A DNA stretch of 43,265 nt from an uncultured Pelagibacteraceae bacterium (GTDB lineage Bacteria; Pseudomonadota; Alphaproteobacteria; Pelagibacterales; Pelagibacteraceae): contig CACOWO010000006.1 in the NCBI GenBank assembly GCA_902630925.1, positions 1 to 43,265 of the forward strand, read 5' to 3'. Position 1 is the stretch's first letter, and every line of letters begins with the position of its first letter. Below, in pieces: positions 1 to 8,789 of this stretch. The notes below the pieces were generated by a model. The model did not search any database. It saw nothing but the letters and a program-made list of their open reading frames with translations, and was not told the origin of the DNA. A program made the translations under genes and the position numbers.

Positions 1-393
1 ATCGAAATGGTTCTTGATATTGAAAAATATCCTGAATTTGTTCCTTGGTGTATAGAAGGTAAGATTTTCGATAAGAATGAAAGTTCAGATCTAATTACTT
101 TCAACGGAGATTTAAAAGTTGGTAAAAGTATTTTAAATGAAACTTTCTCAAGCCACGTTTCTTATCATAAGGAAACTGATAAAATTATTGTTACGAACCT
201 AGACGGTCCCTTGAAGCATTTAAAAAATGAATGGCATTTCAAAGAAATAAATAATAATACGCAACTAGAATTTTTTATTGATTTTGAATTGAAAAATCCA
301 ATTTTAAATGGAATAATGAAAAAATCTTTTGAGCTTGGTTTAAATAAAATTGCTAAAGCTTTTGAGGAAAGGGCAGTGCGGTTATATAAATAA
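1..393 (+). CDS. Coenzyme Q-binding START-domain protein (COQ10/RatA family), 5' end cut
   Basis: The frame is open to the left edge; the ATG at base 7 is internal to the family fold, because COQ10/RatA-type proteins of about 145-150 residues begin some 15-20 residues before the equivalent of IEKYPEFVPWC. About 130 residues are visible. The DIEKYPEFVPWC stretch and the C-terminal helix (KKSFELGLNKIAKAFEERA) are the family's hallmark ends of the helix-grip fold. The family is thought to bind ubiquinone or other lipids and support respiration; the E. coli relative RatA was also described as a toxin, but alphaproteobacterial members next to lipoate genes are normally read as COQ10-like. The stop overlaps the next start (TAATG). 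Confidence 0.8.
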   Translation: MEMVLDIEKYPEFVPWCIEGKIFDKNESSDLITFNGDLKVGKSILNETFSSHVSYHKETDKIIVTNLDGPLKHLKNEWHFKEINNNTQLEFFIDFELKNPILNGIMKKSFELGLNKIAKAFEERAVRLYK

Positions 394-704
394 TGTTGGT
401 AATAACAGTCTTATTGGTGGTTTTTATTTTTACATTTAAAAGTTTAGCCTCATATATTAAAAAAATTAGAACCGGTGATCCAAATGAAAGCGATATAACC
501 TATTGGATGTTTTCTTATGATTTTAAGTCTCCAAATAAAGATTGGGTACCCGAAAATAAAAATCTTTTAGCAAAAAAAAGAGCAAGAAATTTCTTAGTTT
601 TTATCCTTTACCTTAACGCGTTTGGAATATTCTTATTGTTAAATAGTTTTACGGCTCATTTACTGAATTTTATTGTTAACCCGGAATTCAGTTATCCTGT
701 TTAA
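393..704 (+). CDS. Small two-TM membrane protein, unknown function
   Basis: 103 residues, starting inside the stop codon of the COQ10-like gene (TAATG), so probably translationally coupled to it. An N-terminal hydrophobic segment (about residues 2-17) and a second one (about 68-92) flank a polar, lysine-rich stretch containing YWMFSYDFKSPNKDW. No family recognised. Its last 17 bases overlap the end of the convergent pncC gene, so no terminator fits between them. Confidence 0.6.
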   Translation: MLVITVLLVVFIFTFKSLASYIKKIRTGDPNESDITYWMFSYDFKSPNKDWVPENKNLLAKKRARNFLVFILYLNAFGIFLLLNSFTAHLLNFIVNPEFSYPV

Positions 705-1167
705 TTAATTTTATTAATAGACTAAGTGATTTTTTTACCGTTTGTCTTTGAATATAGTCTCTACTTTTATTTTTAAAATTACATTTATTTACAATAACTT
801 TTTTTCCAATCCTTATTCCAATATAAACCAAACCCACTGGTTTTTTTTTAGATCCGCCTCTAGGACCAGCAATTCCTGTTATTGAAACACAGACTTTTGA
901 TTTACTAATTTTACTTAAGTTGTTAACCATAGCCAAACAACATTGAACACTTACAGCGCCATATTTTTTTATAATTTCTTGAGGAACTTTTAAAATACCT
1001 TTTTTGGCTTGATTTGAGTAAGTTACTAATCCCATTGTAAATACTTTTGATGACCCGCTTACAGACGTAATAGCGCTAGACAACATTCCCCCAGTGCAAG
1101 ACTCTGCAATTGCAAGTTTCATTTTTTTTCCTTTGATTAATGAAATTATCTTTTTATTTAAACTCAT
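688..1167 (-). CDS. pncC: Nicotinamide-nucleotide amidase (CinA C-terminal domain, PncC)
   Basis: 159 residues, the usual size of a stand-alone CinA C-terminal domain. The diagnostic motif AESCTGG is at residues 21-27 (Ser23 the expected nucleophile), followed by a VSGSSKVF segment and the TGIAGPRGGS loop. The enzyme deamidates nicotinamide mononucleotide to nicotinic acid mononucleotide in pyridine-nucleotide recycling. It is the last gene of a minus-strand operon ispDF-pgpA-pncC; its ATG overlaps the pgpA stop (TAATG). The N-terminal MoCF-like domain of full CinA is absent, as in many alphaproteobacteria. Confidence 0.88.
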   Translation of the reverse strand: MSLNKKIISLIKGKKMKLAIAESCTGGMLSSAITSVSGSSKVFTMGLVTYSNQAKKGILKVPQEIIKKYGAVSVQCCLAMVNNLSKISKSKVCVSITGIAGPRGGSKKKPVGLVYIGIRIGKKVIVNKCNFKNKSRDYIQRQTVKKSLSLLIKLIKQDN

Positions 1168-1670
1168 TAGAAAAATTTTGATTTGATTACCATAAAAATT
1201 ATTAATGTAAGTACTACATATAAACCAGCAACTACATCATCTATTATTACACCAAAACTATTTTTAAATTTTTTATCAAAAAAATTGACTGGAAAAGGTT
1301 TTTTAATATCAAAATATCTAAACAAAATAAAAATATATAAATAAAATAGAGCTGCTTCATGCGATTCTTTTACACTCCCATGAGCGATTTCATATAGATA
1401 AATTGGAATAGATTGCCCTATAAATTCATCTACAACAACTTCTTTAGGATCTTTGTTTTCATTATATTTTATATATTCGGTCACAGCATAAAAAGAATAA
1501 ATAAAAACTATTAATAAAATTATTAAAATAGTGTTGTTAGGTAAATTTATTATATGAAATAAGCTGTACAGAAAAACAGTTGTTATAAGAGACGTTATTG
1601 TTCCCGGAGCAAATCTAATTGATCCAATACCGAAACATGTTACAAATAAATAATTGAAAGTTTTAATCAT
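1167..1670 (-). CDS. pgpA: Phosphatidylglycerophosphatase A
   Basis: 167 residues, inner-membrane enzyme removing phosphate from phosphatidylglycerophosphate to give phosphatidylglycerol. Family signatures are visible in order: the N-terminal GIGSIRFAPGTITS loop, the acidic VVDEFIGQ motif near residue 100 (metal-binding Asp/Glu) and the C-terminal IIDDVVAGLY helix. About four hydrophobic segments fit the family topology. The gene overlaps the end of ispDF by 8 bases and its stop overlaps the pncC start, so the three are one transcription unit. Confidence 0.88.
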   Translation of the reverse strand: MIKTFNYLFVTCFGIGSIRFAPGTITSLITTVFLYSLFHIINLPNNTILIILLIVFIYSFYAVTEYIKYNENKDPKEVVVDEFIGQSIPIYLYEIAHGSVKESHEAALFYLYIFILFRYFDIKKPFPVNFFDKKFKNSFGVIIDDVVAGLYVVLTLIIFMVIKSKFF

Positions 1671-2808
1671 ATTTTATTACTGAACATATAACTTCGCATG
1701 CTATTGCCTTTTCTTTTCCTATCACACCAAGTTTTTCAGTAGTTTTCCCTTTAATATTTATTTGGTCTTTCGAAATTTCAAGTAGCTTAGCAATATTATT
1801 GATCATTTTGTTTTTATAATTTTTGATTTTAGGTGTTTGAGTAATAATATTAATATCAATATTATTTATTAAATAACCTTTAAATTTAATTTGTTCTACT
1901 ACTCTTTGAAGTAAAATTGTGGATCTTATGTTTTTAAATTTTTTATTTTTATCAGAGAACATTTGGCCAATATCACCCATTTTACAAGCACCTAAAATAG
2001 CATCAGTCACTGCATGAAGAACAGGGTCTCCGTCTGAATGACCTAGTGTCCCTACCTTTGATTTAATTCTTAAACCAGCTAAATAAAATTTTCTTTTTGG
2101 TACCAATCTGTGAACATCAAATCCTATTCCAACACTTTGTTTAGATTTATAAATATTCTTAAGATTTTCAAAATCTGATTTATCAGTAATTTTTAAGTTG
2201 CTCTTTTCTCCTTCAATAAATTTGACTTTATTAAGATCCATATATAAAGAAATATCATCATCTTTATATTTGCCCGAATTAGTTTTATGTAAATAATATA
2301 TTTCTTTCAAATTAAAAGCTTGGGGTGTTTGAGTTAAAAATAGATTATTTCTTTTTTTCCCAACAATGTATTCTTCTTTACTAGAGTCTATAATTTGTTT
2401 TACTGCATCTTGAACCCTAATCTTTGGAACTACAGCTCTAGCATTTTTCATATTTTTTATAATTAAATTAAATAATTTTGATGAGAAATTAGGCCTAGCT
2501 ACGTCATGAATTAAAACTTTTGAAATTCCTTTATGATTTTTCAAATACTTTAAAGCGTTAAAAGTTGAATGCTGCCTGTTTCTTCCGCCAATTACTAATT
2601 TAACATTTTTTAGTTTAAGTGATTTGACTCGTTTGGAGTCTTTTTTGTTATAAACGATAATTATCTTTTTAATTTGTTTAAATTTACGTGCTTTAATAAC
2701 GTTTATTTCAATTAATGATTTGCCCGCTATTTTTTGATATGGTTTGCCAATATTAGACCTAAATCTATGGCTATTACCTCCAGCAAGAATTATAAAACAA
2801 TAACTCAT
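1663..2808 (-). CDS. ispDF: Bifunctional IspD/IspF (MEP cytidylyltransferase and MECDP synthase)
   Basis: 381 residues, two fused enzymes of the non-mevalonate isoprenoid pathway. The IspD part (about 1-222) has the nucleotide-binding LAGGNSHRF loop followed by GKPYQ, and the HDVARP motif. The IspF part (about 225-381) has the zinc ligands Asp231 and His233 in FDVHR, the LGHSDGD loop (255-261), HAVTDA and the C-terminal KTTEKLG motif. Fusion of steps 3 and 5 of the pathway is common in alphaproteobacteria and is thought to work with IspE. First gene of the minus-strand operon, divergent from ntrY across a 47-base spacer. Confidence 0.93.
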   Translation of the reverse strand: MSYCFIILAGGNSHRFRSNIGKPYQKIAGKSLIEINVIKARKFKQIKKIIIVYNKKDSKRVKSLKLKNVKLVIGGRNRQHSTFNALKYLKNHKGISKVLIHDVARPNFSSKLFNLIIKNMKNARAVVPKIRVQDAVKQIIDSSKEEYIVGKKRNNLFLTQTPQAFNLKEIYYLHKTNSGKYKDDDISLYMDLNKVKFIEGEKSNLKITDKSDFENLKNIYKSKQSVGIGFDVHRLVPKRKFYLAGLRIKSKVGTLGHSDGDPVLHAVTDAILGACKMGDIGQMFSDKNKKFKNIRSTILLQRVVEQIKFKGYLINNIDINIITQTPKIKNYKNKMINNIAKLLEISKDQINIKGKTTEKLGVIGKEKAIACEVICSVIKYD

Positions 2809-2855
2809 AATATTAATTTATATTATATTTATAGAATATTTAATGCTTATTAATA

Positions 2856-4634
2856 ATGTTTAAGATTATAAAAAATTTTAACTGGATAATAATATCTTCA
2901 TTTCTATGTATTTTCTTAGGTATTATTACCTTTTTAACCTTTATCAATGAGGGATTTGTGCCCTTAACTGATAAAAATTTACAAACATTACTTATAATAG
3001 ATATTTTTTTATTATTAGTTTTTTTTACTTTAATTTTTAGAAATTTTTATAGATTTTATTATACAGGAAAAAAAAGCAAGAAAGGTGCTCAGACAAATTT
3101 AAAATATATTTCTGTCTTTTCTCTTTTTACAGTTATACCCTCTCTAGTTGTTGCAATCTTTTCATTGTTTATTTTTAACTTTGGTATTCAAAAATATTTT
3201 GACAAACAAATTACCAAAGCAGTAAATAATTCTTTTGATGTAGCCAAAAATTACTTAGAGGAAAGCAAAGAAAATGTTTTATCTGATGTAATTTTAATGA
3301 GCGTTGGTTTAAATCGCTCTTCAGGTTTTTACTACTCAAATCCTAATAGATTTAAACAAATTATGAGGTCAGAAAAAATTTTAAGGAGAATAGACGACGT
3401 CTATTTAATTGATAGTTTGGGAAATATTCTTTTATCAGATGTAAGGGATATTACAGAGGAATTAGTAATTCCTTCTGACGAAAATTACGATCAAGCATTA
3501 GAGGGTAAGCCGGTTTTTATAACCGATAGTCTAGAAAATAAAACTACAGTTATGACAAAACTAACGACTTTAGTTGATACTTATTTATATATTTCAAGGA
3601 ATATTGATCCAGAAATTTTAAGATATCTCAACGAAACCGAACAAGCTGTAAGTTTTTACTATTCAGTTGAGAATAGTCAAACTGGTATCAAAGTAACTTT
3701 TGCAATAATTTACATTATTGTGGTCACTTTATTGTTATTTTTATCTACGTCTATAGCCATCACTTTCGCCTCAAGATTAACTAAACCAATTATAAATTTA
3801 ATTAGCGCCTCAGACTCGATAAGCAAAGGAGCTTTAGATGTTAAAGTTCCTGATTTAGATACGGATGAGGAATTTAAACAACTTAATCAAAATTTTAATC
3901 AAATGATTGAGAGATTAAAAGAACAACAAGACAAACTTTTAATAAATGAAAGATACGAAGCTTGGGAGAGCGTTGCAAGGAAATTAGCACATGAAATTAA
4001 AAACCCACTTACACCAATTCAATTATCCATTGATAGCTTAAGAGAAAAATATAAAGAAAAATTATCTAGTGATAATAAAAATTTTGAAAAGTACTTAGAA
4101 ACAATTAATAGACAGATAAAAGATATTGAGAAGCTAGTTAATGAATTTTCTAATTTTGCCAGAATGCCAAGACCTATTCTAAAAAAAATTGATTTAGTAC
4201 ATATAATCAAAAAATCTCTAGACTTTATAAAACTTACATCTAAAAATTCTATTAATTTTATAAATAAATCAAAAAATACATTCATCAGTGGTGACGAAGA
4301 TCAATTAAATAGAGTTTTTATCAATTTAATTAAAAATTCAGAAGAGTCCTTTTTAGATCAATCTCAAAAAGAGCCTAATTTTAAAGGAAATATTGACATA
4401 GAAATAGACGATAATAATGACTATATAGTCATAAGATTAACAGATAATGGCATAGGTATTACAGATTCTAAAAAAGCAATGACGCCTTACTTCACTACAA
4501 AAAAAACAGGAACTGGTTTAGGTTTACCAATTGTAACAAAAATTATTAATGAACACTCAGGTTTTTTTTCTATTAAAAATAAAAGAGATAATAATGGCGT
4601 GACAGTTAAAATTTTATTACCAAAATATGCTTAA
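2856..4634 (+). CDS. ntrY: NtrY-type membrane sensor histidine kinase
   Basis: 592 residues. Three hydrophobic segments near the N terminus (about 9-30, 45-65, 85-107), a periplasmic domain of about 165 residues, a fourth TM (about 275-300), a HAMP domain (LTKPIINLISASDSI onward), then the kinase core: H-box LAHEIKNPLTP with phospho-acceptor His379, N-box FINLIKNSEES, G1 DNGIGI and G2 TGTGLGLP. Alphaproteobacterial NtrY is usually 700 or more residues with a PAS domain between HAMP and kinase; here HAMP leads almost directly into the H-box. Overlaps ntrX by 8 bases. NtrYX respond to nitrogen or redox state in relatives; the signal here is unknown. Confidence 0.88.
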   Translation: MFKIIKNFNWIIISSFLCIFLGIITFLTFINEGFVPLTDKNLQTLLIIDIFLLLVFFTLIFRNFYRFYYTGKKSKKGAQTNLKYISVFSLFTVIPSLVVAIFSLFIFNFGIQKYFDKQITKAVNNSFDVAKNYLEESKENVLSDVILMSVGLNRSSGFYYSNPNRFKQIMRSEKILRRIDDVYLIDSLGNILLSDVRDITEELVIPSDENYDQALEGKPVFITDSLENKTTVMTKLTTLVDTYLYISRNIDPEILRYLNETEQAVSFYYSVENSQTGIKVTFAIIYIIVVTLLLFLSTSIAITFASRLTKPIINLISASDSISKGALDVKVPDLDTDEEFKQLNQNFNQMIERLKEQQDKLLINERYEAWESVARKLAHEIKNPLTPIQLSIDSLREKYKEKLSSDNKNFEKYLETINRQIKDIEKLVNEFSNFARMPRPILKKIDLVHIIKKSLDFIKLTSKNSINFINKSKNTFISGDEDQLNRVFINLIKNSEESFLDQSQKEPNFKGNIDIEIDDNNDYIVIRLTDNGIGITDSKKAMTPYFTTKKTGTGLGLPIVTKIINEHSGFFSIKNKRDNNGVTVKILLPKYA

Positions 4635-5994
4635 AGAAATTTTAGTAATTGACGATAATCCAGATATACGTTTTTTAATCTGTAATATTTTAGAAGATCA
4701 AAATTTTAAAGTTCGGTCAGCAGCTAATTATGATCAAGCAATATTAGAAATAGAAAAACGCTTACCAGATCTAGCCATAATAGATATTAAATTAGATAAA
4801 CCTGATAAAGACGGAATAGATCTTTTAAAACTAGTTAACTTAAAAAATAAATTAACACCTGTAATAATGATTTCTGGTCACGCAACAGTTCAAATTGCGG
4901 TAGAAGCGATAAGGCTTGGTGCTTACGAATTTATTGAAAAGCCTTTTTCAAAGGAAAAAATTCTAAACTATGTAAAAAGAGGATTAGAGTCTGCCTCACT
5001 TAAAAAAGAAAAAAACATTATTGAAAATAAATTATTTCACTCTTTTGAACTTATTGGAAAAAGTCCATCTATACTAAAAATAAAAAAAATAATTGATAAG
5101 CTATCAACTTCTGAGAGTAGAGTGCTAGTTTATGGACCAACTGGCTCAGGTAAAGAACTTGTTGCTAGAAAAATTCATAAGAACTCATCAAGATCTAAAG
5201 AACCTTTTGTAATTATTAATGCGGCGTTGTTGAAAGAAAAAACTTATGAAAGAGAATTATTTGGAGAAGAATTCGAGGATGGAAATATTTCTTTTGGCGC
5301 CTTGGAAAGAGCTAATAGAGGAACTTTACTAATTGATGAAGTTTCTGAAATACCTTATGAAACCCAAGCAAATGTATTACGTGTTTTAATAGATCAAAAG
5401 TTTAAGCGCTTGAATGGATCAAAAGATATTCATGTAAATATTAGGCTTATATCTTCAACCTCAAAAGATCTTGCTAATTTAGTAAGAGAAAATAAATTTA
5501 GAGAAGACCTATATCATAGATTAAATGTTATGCCTGTAGAATTATCTCCTTTATCTTTAAGAACAGAGGACATTCCGTTACTAGTAGATTATTTTAAAAC
5601 TAAACTTTCAGAGATAAATGGAGTTCAAAAACCAGATATCGATATAAAAAACGATAGTCTATACACTTATAACTGGCCTGGAAATGTAAGAGAGTTAAGA
5701 AATTTAGTAGAAAGATTAACTATACTATCATCTAACGAGAGTAAGCAAAAGATAAATCAAGTTATTGATGATATTTTAAATCCTTCATCCAAGTTAGAAG
5801 ATAATAAAGATATCTTAGAACAATCATTTCAATCACCATTAAAAGAAGCAAGAGAAAATTTTGAAAAAGAATACTTAATGACCCAGTTAAAAAAACACCA
5901 TGGAAATATATCAAAAACTGCAGATTTTATTGGGATGGAGCGATCTGCACTTCACAGAAAATTAAAATCTTTGGGAATTAAGGGAATAAATTAA
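4627..5994 (+). CDS. ntrX: NtrX-type response regulator
   Basis: 455 residues. Receiver domain 1-120 with acidic pocket Asp9/Asp10, phospho-acceptor Asp53, Ser83 and Lys105; AAA+ domain about 140-370 with Walker A GPTGSGKE and Walker B-like TLLIDEV; C-terminal Fis-type helix-turn-helix (NISKTADFIGMERSALHRKLKSLGI). The loop where sigma54 activators have GAFTGA instead reads ISFGALERA, as in other NtrX proteins as I recall them, so sigma54 contact is unlikely. Expected to be phosphorylated by NtrY, whose gene it overlaps by 8 bases. trkA begins 3 bases after the stop. Confidence 0.9.
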   Translation: MLKEILVIDDNPDIRFLICNILEDQNFKVRSAANYDQAILEIEKRLPDLAIIDIKLDKPDKDGIDLLKLVNLKNKLTPVIMISGHATVQIAVEAIRLGAYEFIEKPFSKEKILNYVKRGLESASLKKEKNIIENKLFHSFELIGKSPSILKIKKIIDKLSTSESRVLVYGPTGSGKELVARKIHKNSSRSKEPFVIINAALLKEKTYERELFGEEFEDGNISFGALERANRGTLLIDEVSEIPYETQANVLRVLIDQKFKRLNGSKDIHVNIRLISSTSKDLANLVRENKFREDLYHRLNVMPVELSPLSLRTEDIPLLVDYFKTKLSEINGVQKPDIDIKNDSLYTYNWPGNVRELRNLVERLTILSSNESKQKINQVIDDILNPSSKLEDNKDILEQSFQSPLKEARENFEKEYLMTQLKKHHGNISKTADFIGMERSALHRKLKSLGIKGIN

Positions 5995-5997
5995 ACA

Positions 5998-7371
5998 ATG
6001 AACATAATCATATGTGGAGCCGGAAAAGTAGGCTTTTCAATAAGTAAACAACTATCAGCCCAAGGACACTCCGTAACAGTTATAGACCAATCTTCTGAGG
6101 ACATAAAAAAAATAAATGATTCCCAAGATGTAAAAGGTATAGTTGGCAGGGCAAGCTTGCCGTCTGTGTTAGAGAATGCAGGTGCTGAAAAAGCGGATAT
6201 GATCATTGCTGTTACTAGAAATGATGAGACAAATATGATTGTTTGTCAGTTAGCCAGTTCTTTATTTAATGTATCTAAAAAAATTGCCAGAATTAGAACT
6301 AAGGATTTTTTGGAAGGTAAATGGGGAAAATTATATAATAAATCAAACATTCCTATAGATGTAATAATATCGCCTGAGCTTGAAGTAGCTAAATCTCTTT
6401 ATCGGAGGTTAGAAGCACCAGGTGCTTTAGACAATGTTCCATTTGGCAAAAATAAAGTCAAAATGTTAGAGATTTCTATCGAAAAAAATTGCCCAATAAA
6501 AAATATCCCTTTGAAAAAATTAACTGAAAAATTTCCAGATTTTAAAGCAAATATATTAGGTGCTCTAAGAAAAGAAAAATTTGTATACCTTAAAAAGGAT
6601 GATCAAATGCTCGAAGATGATAATGTTTACGTAGTTGTAAGTAGCGAACAACTAAATCCAATTCTCAAAGCATTTGGTCATGATGAAAAAATTGCAAAAA
6701 ATGTTTTAATTATTGGGGGCGGAAATATTGGGTTACAATTGGCTAAAATGTTAGAAGAAAATTTCGAAGATGTAAGAATAAAAATTATTGAGATTAATAA
6801 GCAAAGAGCAGAAGAAATTGCTAACGAGCTCTCCTCTTCTATAGTGATAAATGGTGATGCATTAGATGAGGATATTCTTAAAGAAGCTAATTTAGAGGGA
6901 TCAGAAACAGTTTTAGCTTTAACAAACGATGATGAAAATAACATGATGGCCTGCGTACTCGCCGAAAAAACAGGTTTAAAAAAACGAACGATAGCAATAG
7001 TAAATAAAACTAATTATAATCTTTTACAAGACTCTCTGAACATTGATGATTTAGTAGATCCTCGAATGACTACAGTTTCAAGAATAATGGAACATGTTCA
7101 CAGAGGGACCATTGGAACTGTATATTCATTATTAGATGGCGAGTATGAGTGTATCGAGGCAAAAATATCTGAAAAATCAGATTTGATTAATAAAAAAATA
7201 CGTGATGCTAATTTACCAGAGGATATTAGAATTGGCGCAATAATTAGAAAAGACAAAGTTTTGATACCAAGATCGAATTTTATTTTTGAAAAAAATGATT
7301 TGGTAGTATTTCTAGCTAAAAGAGAAGAGTTAAAAGCGGTAGAAAGTATTTTTAGCGTAGGTACTATTTAA
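5998..7371 (+). CDS. trkA: Trk potassium uptake regulatory subunit TrkA
   Basis: 457 residues, cytoplasmic NAD-binding subunit that gates TrkH. Two tandem RCK halves are visible: the first Rossmann fold with GAGKVG at 7-12, the second with GGGNIG at about 240-245, each followed by a TrkA-C type domain. This two-RCK architecture and length match TrkA rather than single-RCK KtrA. It follows ntrX after 3 bases and is followed by trkH after a few bases, so probably co-transcribed; the ntrX-trkA neighbourhood is common in alphaproteobacteria. Confidence 0.93.
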   Translation: MNIIICGAGKVGFSISKQLSAQGHSVTVIDQSSEDIKKINDSQDVKGIVGRASLPSVLENAGAEKADMIIAVTRNDETNMIVCQLASSLFNVSKKIARIRTKDFLEGKWGKLYNKSNIPIDVIISPELEVAKSLYRRLEAPGALDNVPFGKNKVKMLEISIEKNCPIKNIPLKKLTEKFPDFKANILGALRKEKFVYLKKDDQMLEDDNVYVVVSSEQLNPILKAFGHDEKIAKNVLIIGGGNIGLQLAKMLEENFEDVRIKIIEINKQRAEEIANELSSSIVINGDALDEDILKEANLEGSETVLALTNDDENNMMACVLAEKTGLKKRTIAIVNKTNYNLLQDSLNIDDLVDPRMTTVSRIMEHVHRGTIGTVYSLLDGEYECIEAKISEKSDLINKKIRDANLPEDIRIGAIIRKDKVLIPRSNFIFEKNDLVVFLAKREELKAVESIFSVGTI

Positions 7372-7376
7372 GTTTG

Positions 7377-8789
7377 ATGAATTTCAAAAGTATAAGTTTT
7401 TATTTAAGTTTATTCTGTTTCCCGATTTGTTTATTAGCTTTTATAAATATACTATATGCTTCATACTTTGACTATTTTTTAAGTATATATACTTATTTTG
7501 CAGCGTTGATAACTTCATTGGTATTAGGCTTGGCACTTTTATATTATGGGAAAAATTCAAAAAAAAATATCAATTTTGTTGAACAATTAATATTGATAGT
7601 TCTTGCTTATTTTTTAACTGCATTACTAATATCTATACCATTCTACCTGAGTAATTATCAGGTTTCATTTTTAAATTCTATTTTTGAGTCAATATCTGGT
7701 TTAACAGGAACAGGTTTTTCTATTTTTAAAGATATAAAATATCTTGACCCAACACTTGTTCTTTGGAGGTCTTCTTCTCAATGGATAGGAGGCTTATTTT
7801 TTTTATTTTTCTTAATAATAATTTTTTCAAATAAATCATTCAATTTTAAAATGACAAATCTAACATATGCTGGAGACAATAACTTTAATTCTGAGAATAA
7901 TATAAAAGAAAATTTATTAAGGATTTTTATAATTTACTCTGTTCTTAGCATTCTTGTTCTAAGTTTGCTTAATTTATCAGGCATAAGATTATTTAATTCA
8001 CTAAATATGAGCATGACATTAGTTTCAGGAGGTGGTTTTTTACCAACAGATAGTTTGAGTAAAATAATTTCTACAAATTTTCAAAAAGCAATATTTATAT
8101 TTTCATTAATAATATCTATGCTAAATTTTTACTTATTATTCAATTTATTCAATAGAAATATTATAATTAAGGAACACAAAGAAGATCTATATTTGATAAT
8201 TCTATCATTTATATTCTGTTTACTGATATATTTTAATAATTATGATGGCTTAGATATAATCATAAGTGTAATAAGCAGTTTATCAAATTCAGGGTTAACT
8301 CTTATGAAGTCAGATAATAATTTAAGTTTATATTTTTTATTAATTACAATAGTAGGTGGATCATTAATATCAAATTCCTCTGGTATTAAACTAATAAGAT
8401 TTTATATTTTATTAAAAATTACTTCTTTAGAAATAATTAAGCTTGTTAGCCCTAACAGTATTATAAATAAAACTATCTTTAATACAGATAAAAGAATATC
8501 AGAAGATAATATAAAAATATCTTTTTTAATATTTATATCTTTTTTTTTAAGCCTTTTTATTTTATCTAGCTTATTGGTAGTTGATAATATTGGGTTTGAA
8601 AAATCTTTTAAATTGTCAATATTAACTTTAACTAATACCGTAAACTCTGAAATATTTAATATGCACAATTTAAATTTTTCTAACCTATTAACATCTTCAA
8701 AAATAAGTTTAATTTTATTTATGATAATTGGAAAAATTGAGCTAATATCAATTTTTTTAATTTTCAAAAAAATATTATTAAAAGATTGA
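7377..8789 (+). CDS. trkH: Trk potassium transporter membrane subunit TrkH
   Basis: 470 residues from the ATG at 7377; a TTG lies immediately before it, but ATG is the better start. Highly hydrophobic with four M1-P-M2 repeats. Pore loops can be picked out: P1 SGLTGTGFS, P2 SGGGFLPTDS, P3 SLSNSGLTLM and P4 TLTNTVNSEIF. The first three keep the filter glycine; P4 has Val422 at the usual glycine position. The C-terminal GKIELISIFLI matches the family's GRLELL helix. Forms the K+ translocating channel with TrkA. Its stop overlaps the gpsA start (TGATG). Confidence 0.9.
   Translation: MNFKSISFYLSLFCFPICLLAFINILYASYFDYFLSIYTYFAALITSLVLGLALLYYGKNSKKNINFVEQLILIVLAYFLTALLISIPFYLSNYQVSFLNSIFESISGLTGTGFSIFKDIKYLDPTLVLWRSSSQWIGGLFFLFFLIIIFSNKSFNFKMTNLTYAGDNNFNSENNIKENLLRIFIIYSVLSILVLSLLNLSGIRLFNSLNMSMTLVSGGGFLPTDSLSKIISTNFQKAIFIFSLIISMLNFYLLFNLFNRNIIIKEHKEDLYLIILSFIFCLLIYFNNYDGLDIIISVISSLSNSGLTLMKSDNNLSLYFLLITIVGGSLISNSSGIKLIRFYILLKITSLEIIKLVSPNSIINKTIFNTDKRISEDNIKISFLIFISFFLSLFILSSLLVVDNIGFEKSFKLSILTLTNTVNSEIFNMHNLNFSNLLTSSKISLILFMIIGKIELISIFLIFKKILLKD

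Noticed and set aside
8402-8767. Antisense 121-codon frame within trkH
   Set aside because: Opposite TM helices of trkH, low-complexity Lys/Ile/Leu product, no start context.
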